Below, in pieces: positions 42,742-51,753 of a DNA stretch of 64,000 nt. The notes beneath the pieces were generated by a model. That model ran no database searches. It saw only the letters and a list, made by a program, of their open reading frames with translations, and was not told the DNA's origin. This stretch comes from Loigolactobacillus jiayinensis (GTDB taxonomy: Bacteria; Bacillota; Bacilli; Lactobacillales; Lactobacillaceae): positions 1 through 64,000 of the forward strand of contig NZ_RHOF01000001.1 of the NCBI RefSeq assembly GCF_003946445.1. The letters run 5' to 3'. Made by a program: the position numbers and the translations under genes. Every line of letters begins with the position of its first letter. Positions within the stretch are counted from its first letter, which is position 1.

Positions 42742-44183
42742 TGGAAAAAGGTGCCATTGGCAATTTTGTTAACCAAAAAGTATTACCGCCGATTATGAAG
42801 TTTGTCAACACTAAGGCCGTCACTGCCTTAAAAGATGGTATGGTGTACTCCTTGCCGTTTATTATTATCGGATCTGTATTTTTGATTCTATCTAATGTTC
42901 CGATCCCCGCTGTTGCAGATGCGATTAAAGCGTCGGGTTGGTCGGCAGTTTTCACCCAAGCTTATACAGCAACTTTCGGATTAATTGCCGTTTGGGCTGC
43001 TGTTGGGATCGGCTATGTTTACGTTAGAAATGAGGGGTATGAGCCGTTACCAGCAGGTTTGACCTCGCTATCAGTTTTCTTGCTCTTACAATTTTTACAA
43101 ATTGGGAATCCTTTAATCGGTGCAATGGGCAAAGCTGGTACTGGTATCACTAACAGTGCAGGCGCCGTCACTATGAGTGGGAGCCAGGTAGCTGCTAATA
43201 TCGACAAATTACCGCAAACGTTACAGAATTTTTTAAGTGCACCAGTTAGTGGTGTGATCAACATTACTTGGCTTGGTGGTCAAGGAATGATTGCTGCGAT
43301 TATCATCGGTATCTTAGTTGGCTGGGCTTACACTTCAATGATGAAAGCTGGTTGGAAAATTACGTTACCAGAACAGGTTCCAGCTAACGTAGCAAATCAG
43401 TTTACTGCAATGATCCCAGCAGGTGTAATTTTGGCTGGATCAATGTTGATTTACGCTGGTTTGAAGTTCACCCTGAATACTGATATGTTGCAGTTGATTT
43501 ACAAATTACTTCAAACACCATTGCAAGGTTTATCCGATTCCTTAGGTGGCGCCTTGATTATCGCCTTTATGGTGGCATTCTTCTGGTTCTTCGGTGTCCA
43601 TGGTGGTTTGATCATGGGCGCAATCACCAGTGGGTTACTGATTCCAAATACTGCCGATAACGCCGCACTTTATCACGCGGGGAACTTATCTTTGGCTAAT
43701 GGTGCGCACATTGTTACTAACGAGTTTTATAACAACTTTATTAACTTAACTGGTTCTGGGATTACAATTGGGTTGGTTGTTTTCACCTTGATTGCTGCTA
43801 AATCAGTGCAGTTTAAGTCGATTGGTAAAATCGAATTAGTTCCTGCAATTTTCAATATCAACGAACCATTCTTGTTTGGTTTACCATTAGTTATGAATCC
43901 ATTTCTAGCAATTCCCTTCTTCTTAACACCAGTTATTGTCGCATTATCAACTTATGCTGTAATCTATTTCGGCATCGTACCGCCATTAAATGGGGTGGCC
44001 GCGCCGTGGACGACACCGGCAATTATTTCCGGATTCTTCATTGGTGGTTGGAAGATGGCTGTTTGGCAAGCCATTACGCTACTGATTTCAACAGGAATCT
44101 ACTTCCCGTTTGCAAAGAAATATGATCAAGTCTTATATGATCAAGAACAAGCTAAAACTGCGGAAAAAACGGCTGAAGCTTAA
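42741..44183 (+). CDS. celB: PTS cellobiose/beta-glucoside-specific EIIC
   Basis: A 480-residue membrane permease of the lactose/cellobiose PTS family. Eight to ten hydrophobic helices; FGVHGGLIMGAITSGLL (about 290-306) and NINEPFLFGLPLVMNPFLAIPFFLTPV (about 373-399) are the family signatures; the latter contains the conserved Glu of the sugar site. It brings in beta-glucosides and passes them to the phosphorylated IIB. Starts one base inside the end of the phospho-glucosidase gene; IIB follows at 18 bases. Confidence 0.94.
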   Translation: MEKGAIGNFVNQKVLPPIMKFVNTKAVTALKDGMVYSLPFIIIGSVFLILSNVPIPAVADAIKASGWSAVFTQAYTATFGLIAVWAAVGIGYVYVRNEGYEPLPAGLTSLSVFLLLQFLQIGNPLIGAMGKAGTGITNSAGAVTMSGSQVAANIDKLPQTLQNFLSAPVSGVINITWLGGQGMIAAIIIGILVGWAYTSMMKAGWKITLPEQVPANVANQFTAMIPAGVILAGSMLIYAGLKFTLNTDMLQLIYKLLQTPLQGLSDSLGGALIIAFMVAFFWFFGVHGGLIMGAITSGLLIPNTADNAALYHAGNLSLANGAHIVTNEFYNNFINLTGSGITIGLVVFTLIAAKSVQFKSIGKIELVPAIFNINEPFLFGLPLVMNPFLAIPFFLTPVIVALSTYAVIYFGIVPPLNGVAAPWTTPAIISGFFIGGWKMAVWQAITLLISTGIYFPFAKKYDQVLYDQEQAKTAEKTAEA

Positions 44184-44201
44184 TTAAAGGAGAAGATAAA
44201 G

Positions 44202-44519
44202 ATGGCAGATAAAACAATTATGTTAGCGTGCTCGGCAGGAATGTCGACTTCATTATTGGTTTCTAAAATGCAAGATGCTGCTAAGGCGGCTGGTAAAGAC
44301 TATGAAATCTTTGCTACATCTAGTTCGGATATTGACAATAAATTAGGTTCAGAACATCCAGATGTGCTCCTGTTAGGACCACAAATCAGTTATATGCAAG
44401 CTGATGTACAAAAAAAAGCTGACAATGCTGGCGTTCCAATGGCTATCATTAATATGCAGGATTATGGCATGATGAATGGCACTAATGTATTAAAAGCTGC
44501 GGAAGAATTGATGGTTTAA
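44202..44519 (+). CDS. celA: PTS cellobiose-specific EIIB
   Basis: A 105-residue cytoplasmic phospho-carrier. The phosphorylated cysteine is in MLACSAGMSTSLLVSKM (Cys at about 10), with the P-loop-like CSAGMST characteristic of the lactose/cellobiose IIB. LLLGPQISYM and PMAIINMQDYGMM complete the family pattern. It accepts phosphate from IIA and gives it to the sugar bound in IIC. AAAGGAGAAG precedes the ATG. Confidence 0.95.
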   Translation: MADKTIMLACSAGMSTSLLVSKMQDAAKAAGKDYEIFATSSSDIDNKLGSEHPDVLLLGPQISYMQADVQKKADNAGVPMAIINMQDYGMMNGTNVLKAAEELMV

Positions 44520-44684
44520 GTCGTTATCGCGACTGCGGAGCACAACATATTAAGAACAAGCAGGTATAGGTGGCATATTTCAATTTAATGGCTTTTAGTT
44601 GGTAGTCTGACCAAAAAACAAATGTATATTGGTAAATTTGATCAACAAGCTAACTTTGATTGTGGCGCAAAGGAGAGAAAGCAA

Positions 44685-45005
44685 TTGACTGATGAAAACA
44701 TGCAAGTCGTAATGCAGATCATCTTGGCTGGTGGTAATGCGAAAAATTTTGCGATGCAAGCAATAACAGCTGCTAAAAATGGTGATTTCACATTGGCACA
44801 ACAGCAAATGGATAATGCGGATAAATCCTTAGTTGAAGCGCACAATGTACAAACAAATATGCTCACTAAAGAAGCACAAGGTCAACACACACCAGTTGAT
44901 TTATACATGGTGCACGCACAGGATCACCTTATGACGGCAATCACTTTTAAGGATTTAGCTAATGAAGTAGTTGCTGTATATCAACGATTAGCAACAGAAA
45001 GTTAA
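44685..45005 (+). CDS. celC: PTS cellobiose-specific EIIA
   Basis: A 106-residue three-helix IIA of the lactose/cellobiose type. The phospho-accepting His is in YMVHAQDHLMTAITFKDLA. TTG at 44685 is chosen because AAAGGAGAG lies just upstream; the in-frame ATG at 44622 has no ribosome site. It sits 165 bases after IIB, an unusually wide gap in which I see no gene and no clear terminator. Completes a full IIC-IIB-IIA set with phospho-beta-glucosidase upstream. Confidence 0.93.
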   Translation: MTDENMQVVMQIILAGGNAKNFAMQAITAAKNGDFTLAQQQMDNADKSLVEAHNVQTNMLTKEAQGQHTPVDLYMVHAQDHLMTAITFKDLANEVVAVYQRLATES

Positions 45006-45020
45006 AGAAAACACTGAAGA

Positions 45021-45052
45021 AATCAGAATCGAATACTGATTCTGATTTTTTT
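45021..45052 (+). terminator. Terminator of the cellobiose PTS operon
   Basis: AATCAGAATC and GATTCTGATT arms followed by seven T. Confidence 0.85.
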
Positions 45053-45175
45053 GATGAAACTGATGTGATTATGATTTTCAACAGTGTCGGCAGTCATTAT
45101 GAAGTATAATCATGATAGTCCAACTTTCCATCAATGAAAGTTATCGAAATTATTTAAATTTAAAATTAGGATGAG

Positions 45176-45907
45176 ATGATTATAATGGCTAAAGCAAAAT
45201 ATCAGGCCGTCGCTGATGAAATTAGAAAACGTATTTTAAGCAAAATTTATCCCACCAAAACGCTGATTCCTGATCAAAATACACTGGCTAAAGAATTTGG
45301 AGTTAGTCGGATGACTGTAAAAAAAGCACTAGATGGTATTGCCCGCGAAGGTTTGATTTATAAGCAATCTGGCCTAGGCACTTATGTGTTAGGCGATATT
45401 TCAATTAAGACTGCTAATGATTCGCCTGCGGATGCCTTTAATGGTTTGACTGAGCAACAAGGTGCTGAGCGAGTGACTAGTGACGTGATCGATTTTAGTG
45501 TTGCTTTTGCCACGAAAGATTTACAGGCTAAGTTAGATATCGGTGCTAATGATCCGGTATATAACATTTTGCGCTTGCGCCGTCTGGAGGGTGAACCTTT
45601 TATTTTAGAGCATACTTTTATGCCAGTTAAGTTAGTACCAGATCTGACGCTATCAATTCTGAAAAGTTCGATTTATGACTACATTCATCACGAATTAAAA
45701 TTGAAATTCGGTGGTGCCTACCGAAAAATTCATGCGTCACTACCAACCGAGTTAGATATTGCGCATCTAAATGCGACAGCAACTGAACCGATTTTGGAGG
45801 TCGAACAGATTGTTTGGTTGACTACTGGCCAAAATATTGAATACTCGACGAGTCGAAATTTATTCAATAAGCGGTCGTATACGGTGCTTGATATCAATAA
45901 TATCTGA
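45176..45907 (+). CDS. GntR/HutC-type regulator of the PTS region
   Basis: A 243-residue regulator: an N-terminal winged helix (about 5-75; YQAVADEIRKRILSKIYP, TLAKEFGVSRMTVKKALDGIAREGLIYKQSGLGTYV) and a C-terminal UTRA ligand domain (about 95-240; VYNILRLRRLEGEPFILEHTFMP, EPILEVEQIVWL). Such proteins sense phospho-sugars and control beta-glucoside PTS operons. It lies between the PTS operon and a ROK kinase, in the same direction. The ATG at 45176 is weakly supported; ATG at 45185 is an alternative. Confidence 0.9.
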   Translation: MIIMAKAKYQAVADEIRKRILSKIYPTKTLIPDQNTLAKEFGVSRMTVKKALDGIAREGLIYKQSGLGTYVLGDISIKTANDSPADAFNGLTEQQGAERVTSDVIDFSVAFATKDLQAKLDIGANDPVYNILRLRRLEGEPFILEHTFMPVKLVPDLTLSILKSSIYDYIHHELKLKFGGAYRKIHASLPTELDIAHLNATATEPILEVEQIVWLTTGQNIEYSTSRNLFNKRSYTVLDINNI

Positions 45908-45926
45908 TGTCAGGAGAGTTACGATT

Positions 45927-46787
45927 ATGTTAGGAGCAATTGAGGCTGGCGGCACTAAATTTGTGTGTGCAGTCAGTGATAATGATTTAAAAATTATTGA
46001 TACGGTAAAGTTTCCCACTACTACACCTGCTGAAACGCTTATAAAAATTGTAGCATTTTTCAAGCCATACACATTGAGTGCAGTTGGTGTAGGTTCGTTT
46101 GGACCCATTGGGATCAATCCGGATACTAATGATTATGGACATATTTTGAATACGCCCAAGCTAGCGTGGCGTCAATTTGATTTGCGTGGTGCGCTAAAAA
46201 CGGCGCTTAATGTACCAATTTATTGGACTACTGACGTTAATATTGCAGCTTATGGAGAAATGATGGCTGGCGCTGGCCAAGGATACAGCAACATTGTCTA
46301 CTTAACTGTTGGAACGGGTATCGGTGCTGGTGTGATTACTGCTGGGGAATTTTACTATGGTATTGCACACACAGAAATTGGTCATACTTTATTGCAAAAG
46401 CAGGCGGCGGACTCTTTTGCTGGCAGTTGCCCATACCATCAAGATCAATGCGCTGAAGGATTAGCTGCCGGTCCAGCAATTGAACAACGTTGTCGGCAAA
46501 AAGCGGAAAAAATTGGGGCAACTGATCCTGTTTGGGCAATTGAGGCTGATTATTTAGCGCAGTTATGCCATAATATTACGCTGACCTTTGCGCCAGAAGT
46601 AATTATTTTTGGCGGTGGTGTAATGCACCAACAACAATTAATACCGCTGATACGTGAAAAATTAGCAACTAAAATTAATGGTTACGTTGAGCTGCCATCA
46701 TTGACTGATTATGTAGTTCCAGTCGGACTAGGTGATCAAGCTGGGCTTACTGGTGGCTTATACTTGGCGCAGAAATTAATTGATTGA
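45927..46787 (+). CDS. scrK: ROK-family sugar kinase, fructokinase-like
   Basis: A 286-residue ROK kinase. The phosphate loop GAIEAGGTKFVCAV is N-terminal; the metal site HTEIGHTLL (His) and CPYHQDQC (about 166-173) form the zinc-binding ROK signature, followed by EGLAAGPAIEQR, the version seen in bacterial fructokinases. VYLTVGTGIGAGVI is the second nucleotide loop. AGGAGAG precedes the ATG at 45927; an upstream in-frame start lies inside the GntR gene and is rejected. Probably phosphorylates glucose or fructose released by the phospho-glucosidase pathway. The symbol is a best guess. Confidence 0.87.
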   Translation: MLGAIEAGGTKFVCAVSDNDLKIIDTVKFPTTTPAETLIKIVAFFKPYTLSAVGVGSFGPIGINPDTNDYGHILNTPKLAWRQFDLRGALKTALNVPIYWTTDVNIAAYGEMMAGAGQGYSNIVYLTVGTGIGAGVITAGEFYYGIAHTEIGHTLLQKQAADSFAGSCPYHQDQCAEGLAAGPAIEQRCRQKAEKIGATDPVWAIEADYLAQLCHNITLTFAPEVIIFGGGVMHQQQLIPLIREKLATKINGYVELPSLTDYVVPVGLGDQAGLTGGLYLAQKLID

Positions 46788-46790
46788 ACG

Positions 46791-46828
46791 AAAAACCTCA
46801 TTCTGAAATTTTCAGGATGAGGTTTTTA
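46791..46828 (+). terminator. Terminator of the ROK kinase gene
   Basis: AAAAACCTCATTCTGAAA pairs with the following TTTCAGGATGAGGTTTTT in a long stem with T-run. Confidence 0.85.
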
Positions 46829-46833
46829 CAGTA

Positions 46834-46942
46834 CTATTGATTGCTGAAGTCAGTGACTAACTGGTTGAACTTCGCCGGATGTTCAAAAAATAACATATGC
46901 CCAGCATCGGTGAATTTAACGAAACGTGAATTAGGGATGCTA
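46834..46942 (-). pseudogene. C-terminal relic of an alpha/beta hydrolase
   Basis: On the minus strand a frame ending at the TAG 46834-46836 reads SRFVKFTDAGHMLFFEHPAK and then FNQLVTDFSNQ, which is the typical C terminus of alpha/beta hydrolases, with the catalytic His in DAGHM. The frame runs back only to the end of the flavoprotein gene at 46940, so the rest of the gene is gone. Best read as a decayed remnant left by deletion. Confidence 0.75.
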
Positions 46943-48286
46943 ATCACGGTGTAAAACAGTACTGATCAGGCTAATAACGCCAATTGATGCACTAGGAAAG
47001 GCAAAAATCATTTGATCTAGTGCCGTGGCTGACAAGTGGCCGTCGATGATCAATGTTAGTAAGTTAACTAAATCTGGTGCGTCGTTACCGTACAAACTTG
47101 CACCGACTAAATAATTATCTTGATCCAACACTAAGGTCAGCTCGGCAGCAACTTCATTTTTATATTGGAACATTAATTGCTGACCATAAGGGATTACTTG
47201 TGTATGGTAGGCAGTGGATTTTTCCGCAGCTGCTGTTGTCACACCAATTTGAGCCAAGCGTGGCAAAGTGAAAACGACTGATGGAATTACGGGATAACTG
47301 ATAGCGGCAGTATTGCCAAGAATTTGTTGCGCAATATAGTTAGATTCAAAGGTAGCCGTCGGTGTTAGTTGTGGAATTTGTTTGTCGATCACATCGCCAC
47401 TAGCGTAAATGTTTGGCACCGCTGTGCGCAAATGGTCATCGACCACAATACCGCCACGAGTGGTCGCAATACCGACTTCTGCTAGTCCAAGATTTTCCAC
47501 ATTGGCCACGCGTCCAGTGGCGTCTAATACATAATCACTAGGCAATTCAAGGCCATTTTGGGTGGTAACCAAATAATGATCGGCTACTGTAGTGACAGCA
47601 TTAACGGCTTCATTAAAATGGAATTTAACGCCAGCAGCTTGCAAGTTAGTGATTAACTTAGCCACATGACGCTGATCAAAGGCATTCAGGGCGTGATCAG
47701 CGAACTCAACGACATCGACTTGACTACCGAGTTCAATTGCCATGGTGGCAAATTCTAGTGAAATGATACCTGCACCAATAAAGGTCAGTCGCTGGGGCAT
47801 TGCTGATAGGTCAAGAAAATCCCGGCTATCATGGAGGTATTCACGGCCAGGGATGTTTAACTTAGCAGCGCGTTGACCAGTACCGATCACGATATTGCTG
47901 GCCGTGTATTGCTGATCAGCAACGGCAACAGTATGAGCATCAACAAACTTGCCAGCACCCATGATCAAATCGATTCCCATTTGTTGAAATAAGGCAGTCA
48001 TTTGTAAGGGGAGTGGGTCAATAATTTTATGTTTGTAGGCCATTAATTCTGACCAATCAATGGTGCTGCCATTGTGTACGCCAATCCCATTGTATTGTTT
48101 CAGTTGGGCCATTAATTCAAATGGGCCATCCAATAAGATTTTTGGATCACAACCATAATTAGTGCAGGTACCGGCAACTTGATCCTTTTCAATAATGGCC
48201 ACCGATCTACCAGCTTGTTTTAGGGCGACAGCGGCGTGCCAATTAGCGTGACCACTACCGATAAAAATAACATCATATTGTTGCAT
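46940..48286 (-). CDS. Pyridine nucleotide-disulfide oxidoreductase-like flavoprotein
   Basis: A 448-residue FAD/NAD(P) enzyme of the glutathione reductase / dihydrolipoamide dehydrogenase superfamily. The FAD loop is IFIGSGHANWHAA (8-20), the redox disulfide C41/C46 in GTCTNYGCDPK, the NAD(P) loop TFIGAGIISLEFATMAIELGS, and the second FAD stretch NIYASGDV. The C-terminal catalytic motif, normally HxHPTxxE, reads FAFPSASIG, so the usual His and Glu are absent. It may therefore reduce small oxidants or metals as in RclA/MerA-like proteins rather than disulfide substrates. ATG with AGGAATTT upstream. Next to an OhrR-like regulator; a relic hydrolase lies at its 3-prime end. Confidence 0.87.
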   Translation of the reverse strand: MQQYDVIFIGSGHANWHAAVALKQAGRSVAIIEKDQVAGTCTNYGCDPKILLDGPFELMAQLKQYNGIGVHNGSTIDWSELMAYKHKIIDPLPLQMTALFQQMGIDLIMGAGKFVDAHTVAVADQQYTASNIVIGTGQRAAKLNIPGREYLHDSRDFLDLSAMPQRLTFIGAGIISLEFATMAIELGSQVDVVEFADHALNAFDQRHVAKLITNLQAAGVKFHFNEAVNAVTTVADHYLVTTQNGLELPSDYVLDATGRVANVENLGLAEVGIATTRGGIVVDDHLRTAVPNIYASGDVIDKQIPQLTPTATFESNYIAQQILGNTAAISYPVIPSVVFTLPRLAQIGVTTAAAEKSTAYHTQVIPYGQQLMFQYKNEVAAELTLVLDQDNYLVGASLYGNDAPDLVNLLTLIIDGHLSATALDQMIFAFPSASIGVISLISTVLHRD

Positions 48287-48354
48287 GAAAATTCCTCCAT
48301 TTCGTAATTCAGTATTAATCGTGCACGACTGATTTAAACTAAGAAAAAGGCTAA

Positions 48355-48792
48355 CTATGCGATAGTTGCCTCTAATGCTGTCACCAATTCATTATTGATG
48401 GCTAATGCTTGCTCGTATTTAGCGATATCCAATTGCTCATGACTGACGCAGGCACTAATAGCCGCGTAAATTTCACTTTGTTTTTGGTGTGCCATCTGAG
48501 TCAATTGAACATGGAGTTGGCGTCGATCGTTGGCGGGGCGGACACGGTTGATCCAGCCAGCTTTTTCCAGTCGCTTGAGCAGTGGGGTCAGCGTGTTGCT
48601 GCTTAATTTCAATTCAGTACCAAGCTCATGAAGCGGCTGATCATCACGCTGCCATAGCGCTAATAACACCAAGTATTGAGGATAAGTCAGTTCAAAAGGT
48701 GTCAACGCTTGTTGATAAAATTTACTAAATAGGCGGCTGGCGTTGTAAACGGAAAAACAAAGTTGATTAGCCAGCTGCATTTCATCGGTCAT
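48355..48792 (-). CDS. MarR/OhrR-like regulator
   Basis: A 145-residue MarR protein. The N-terminal QLCFSVYNASR (cysteine at about 12) matches the redox-sensing cysteine of OhrR-type peroxide sensors, which are oxidised by organic hydroperoxides. The wing helix region is LHELGTELKLSSNTLTPLLKRLEKAGWINRVRPANDRRQLHVQLT. It is encoded just upstream of, and in the same direction as, the flavoprotein gene (68 bases apart), and so probably controls it. ATG at 48792 follows a TTG; either is possible. Confidence 0.88.
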   Translation of the reverse strand: MTDEMQLANQLCFSVYNASRLFSKFYQQALTPFELTYPQYLVLLALWQRDDQPLHELGTELKLSSNTLTPLLKRLEKAGWINRVRPANDRRQLHVQLTQMAHQKQSEIYAAISACVSHEQLDIAKYEQALAINNELVTALEATIA

Positions 48793-48931
48793 CAAACTAT
48801 ATCAGTCCTTTCAGTCGTACGCGATTGATTATCATCATAGTCTTGCTGTTTAAAAATTGCAAGTACAAAGATTGCTAATCGTGCTATGATTGAAACGTAG
48901 ATAGAACAAAATTAGAAAGAGGTTATAAATT

Positions 48932-49852
48932 ATGACACGTAAATTAGCAGTTATTGGGATGGGTAATGTTGGGGCCGCGGCCGCACACTATATTGTTGCT
49001 GGTGGGTTTGCTGATGACTTAGTTTTGATCGACAAACGTGAAGAAAAGGTAGCTGCTGATGCTTTGGATCTGCAGGATGCCATGCCAAATTTACCTTTTC
49101 ACACAAATATTTTCGTCAATGACTATTCTGCTTTAAAGGATGCCGACGTAATTATTTCTGCTGTTGGTAGTATCAAATTACAGGACAATGCCAACGATGA
49201 TCGCTTCGCTGAATTACCATTTACCCGTGTTGCCGTCCGTGAAGTTGCCGCTAAAATTAAAGCTAGTGGCTTCCATGGTTTGATTGTTGCAATCACTAAT
49301 CCAGTTGACGTGATCACATCAATTTATCAAGAAGTCACTGGCTTACCGAAGAAGCATGTTATTGGGACTGGTACACTTCTGGATTCAGCACGAATGAAAC
49401 GCTCAGTTGCTGAACGCCTGCACATTGATCCCCGTTCGGTAGTTGGTTATAACTTAGGCGAGCATGGTAATTCACAGTTCACTGCTTGGTCAACAGTTCG
49501 TGTATTAGGTAAGCCAATTACCGAAATTGCTAAAGAAAAGAACCTTGATTTAGATGCGCTTGACAAAGAAGCTCGTGCTGGCGGTTTTAAAGTCTTTCAT
49601 GGTAAGAAATACACGAACTATGGTGTCTCAACAGCCGCCGTATACTTAGCCAACACGATCATGAATAACGCCTTGACCGAATTACCAGTTTCTAACTACC
49701 GCGAAGAATACGGCACTTACTTATCCTATCCAGCCATTGTCGGCCGTGATGGAATCGTTGAACAGTTGCAGTTGGATCTTACTAAGGAAGAATTAGTGAA
49801 GCTCCAAACCTCAGCTGACTTCATCAAAACAAAATACGCAGAAAGCCGGTAA
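48932..49852 (+). CDS. hicD: L-2-hydroxyisocaproate dehydrogenase
   Basis: A 306-residue member of the L-lactate/malate dehydrogenase superfamily. The NAD loop is AVIGMGNVGAAAAHY (6-20). The catalytic His is in NLGEHGNSQF, and the substrate loop SIKLQDNANDDRFAELPFT is like that of Weissella confusa HicDH, which reduces branched-chain 2-keto acids from amino-acid breakdown (2-ketoisocaproate to 2-hydroxyisocaproate) with NADH. Length is normal. AGAAAGAGG precedes the ATG. Divergent from the OhrR-like gene and monocistronic, with a terminator at 49921. Confidence 0.92.
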   Translation: MTRKLAVIGMGNVGAAAAHYIVAGGFADDLVLIDKREEKVAADALDLQDAMPNLPFHTNIFVNDYSALKDADVIISAVGSIKLQDNANDDRFAELPFTRVAVREVAAKIKASGFHGLIVAITNPVDVITSIYQEVTGLPKKHVIGTGTLLDSARMKRSVAERLHIDPRSVVGYNLGEHGNSQFTAWSTVRVLGKPITEIAKEKNLDLDALDKEARAGGFKVFHGKKYTNYGVSTAAVYLANTIMNNALTELPVSNYREEYGTYLSYPAIVGRDGIVEQLQLDLTKEELVKLQTSADFIKTKYAESR

Positions 49853-49920
49853 GCTCAAACATACATTCCAACCTAATGACTATTTCTAGGCGCTTCGTTA
49901 AGTATGGTTATTAGCTAACT

Positions 49921-49964
49921 AAAGCAGAATTTGAAGTTGAAAGACTTCTAATTCTGCTTTTTTG
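49921..49964 (+). terminator. Terminator of hicD
   Basis: AAAGCAGAATT and AATTCTGCTTT form an 11-bp stem around a second small hairpin (GAAGTTGAAAGACTTC), followed by a T-run. Confidence 0.85.
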
Positions 49965-50322
49965 TATGGCTTTTACTTGTACCATTAATTAAATGTTGAA
50001 AATGAAATTTAGGTGTTATTAATGAAAAACTGGGGCCATATAGTTATTGTGAGAATCAGTTTTGTTAATAAAAAGAATACTAATATAGATAATTATGATC
50101 AATGTAAATTTAATAATAGAAAGTTTTTATATCATATAGTGAAAAATATTTGCATTTTTAAAGCGATGGTAATATAATAGATAATATATTATACTAATTG
50201 ACTTATAAAAAGACGCAATTAAATATTTTAGTTTTATTAATATTGAAATTATTTATAGATAAAAACTATTTAACATTAATAACAATAGTTAATTAAAGGT
50301 CAAATTGAGGGTAGGGTGATTG
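49965..50322. other. AT-rich gap before the EAL gene
   Basis: About 360 bases, markedly AT-rich, with many TAATA and TTATA words. No open frame, palindrome or hairpin of note was seen. It may hold the promoter of the EAL gene and upstream AT tracts. Confidence 0.4.
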
Positions 50323-51030
50323 ATGATGCGGCGCGATCAAGAAAATCCTGTAGTTGATGCAGGCGAACGACAGTTGAAACGGTATCGTTTATTTCGGCAA
50401 GGATGCTATGATCGACGGCGTAATGTAATCGATGCTTATGAACTACTTTTACGTGAACAGGTCGCACAAAAGTGGCAATTATCCTTAGATTTTAGTGTGC
50501 TGACGCCAGAAGTGTTTGCGCAAACAGTTGCTGAAGCGATAGCTCATTTACCTGGCAAAACGAAAGCAATGATCAACTTGGACCATGATCAGTTCGTTAA
50601 CCGGCAAATGTTACAAGCTTTAGTCGCAGTGCAACAAGGGGCGCCGCAACATCAATTGATCATTGAGTTAACTGAACGTGACGCTGGATTGTCGATTCTT
50701 GATACTACCTTGATCGATGCAGCTGAATTTGTGACTGGGCAAGGGTTGAAACTAAGTTTAGACGATGTTGGCAGTGGTGAGAATCAATTTGAGTTTTTAC
50801 AGCCATTATTACCATTTGCAGTAGAATTGAAGTTTGCCTTGCAGAATTTTAACGCCACGGCTCAAGATAGCTATCAGCAGCTCGTTTTTTGGCATCAATT
50901 GGCTTTGAGTGAAGCGAAGGATTTTGTTTTGGAAGGCATAGAAAGTGCGGCGGATCTTGCACTAGCGGATCGTTTAGCGGTTAATTTGTTGCAAGGCTAC
51001 TATTACGAGCGACCACAGAAGTTTTATTGA
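50323..51030 (+). CDS. EAL-domain protein, probably degenerate
   Basis: A 235-residue single EAL domain (the cyclic-di-GMP phosphodiesterase fold). The signature EAL is replaced: AYELLLRE instead of YEALLR. Later motifs are partly kept: MINLDHD (Asn), LIIELTER (Glu), LDDVGSGENQ (DD; usual DDFGTGYS), LEGIESAADL (Glu), QGYYYERP. The IKID motif reads LKFA, losing a metal-site Asp. Activity is therefore doubtful; it may be a c-di-GMP binder or regulator. Many lactobacilli lack this signalling, so its presence is notable. ATG at 50323 with AGGGTGATT upstream; two neighbouring starts are possible. Followed by a strong terminator. Confidence 0.82.
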   Translation: MMRRDQENPVVDAGERQLKRYRLFRQGCYDRRRNVIDAYELLLREQVAQKWQLSLDFSVLTPEVFAQTVAEAIAHLPGKTKAMINLDHDQFVNRQMLQALVAVQQGAPQHQLIIELTERDAGLSILDTTLIDAAEFVTGQGLKLSLDDVGSGENQFEFLQPLLPFAVELKFALQNFNATAQDSYQQLVFWHQLALSEAKDFVLEGIESAADLALADRLAVNLLQGYYYERPQKFY

Positions 51031-51051
51031 TTGATAATCATGAATAAGCTT

Positions 51052-51091
51052 AAGACCATGACATAGAATGAGTGATGTCATGGTCTTTTTT
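51052..51091 (+). terminator. Terminator of the EAL gene
   Basis: AAGACCATGACAT and ATGTCATGGTCTT form a perfect 13-bp stem with T-run. Confidence 0.9.
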
Positions 51092-51180
51092 TACTTAGTT
51101 AGTGAAAAATGATTTTGTAATAATGGTAGACGTGTTAAAATGAATAACGAATATAGTTTTTTATAAGGAGATTACGTACA

Positions 51181-51744
51181 ATGATTGAAGCAATCAATTT
51201 AAAAGCCGGTATGACTTTTGAGCAAAATGGTAAGTTGATCAAGGTTTTATCAGCTGACCACCATAAGCCCGGCAAAGGTAACACCGTTATGCGCATGAAG
51301 TTATACGACATTCGTTCGGGTTCGACTGTTGAAACAACGATGCGGCCAGAAGAAAAGGTCGAAAAGGCTGTTTTGGAAACTAAGGATGCGCAATATCTTT
51401 ATACACAGGATGATACAGCGTTTTTCATGGATCTAGCAACCTATGAACAATACGAATTACCAACTGAATCAATTGAACCAGAAATGAAATTCTTGTTGGA
51501 AAACATGCAAGTGAAAATCGAATTCTTCCAAACAGAAGTTATTGGGTTGACCTTGCCAACGACCGTTGTTTTAACTGTGGCTGAAACACAACCTTCCATT
51601 AAGGGTGCTACAGCTGCTAGCGGCGGCAAACCAGCTACAATGGAAACTGGTTTAGTTGTTACCGTGCCTGATTTTATCAGCGCCGGTGAAAAGTTAGAAA
51701 TCAACACGCAAAAAGGAACTTACTTGAAACGTGCTGGTAAATAA
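51181..51744 (+). CDS. efp: Translation elongation factor P
   Basis: A 187-residue EF-P with its three beta domains; it rescues ribosomes stalled on polyproline. The tip loop of domain I is HHKPGKGN, so the residue modified in other bacteria is K32 (in PGK). In Gram-positive bacteria this Lys is modified by 5-aminopentanol, with YfmF and YfmH implicated; both lie in this window at 62-64 kb. The C terminus [12 protein letters not shown] is typical. AAGGAG precedes the ATG. Single gene. Confidence 0.97.
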   Translation: MIEAINLKAGMTFEQNGKLIKVLSADHHKPGKGNTVMRMKLYDIRSGSTVETTMRPEEKVEKAVLETKDAQYLYTQDDTAFFMDLATYEQYELPTESIEPEMKFLLENMQVKIEFFQTEVIGLTLPTTVVLTVAETQPSIKGATAASGGKPATMETGLVVTVPDFISAGEKLEINTQKGTYLKRAGK

Positions 51745-51753
51745 GTTAGTTTA

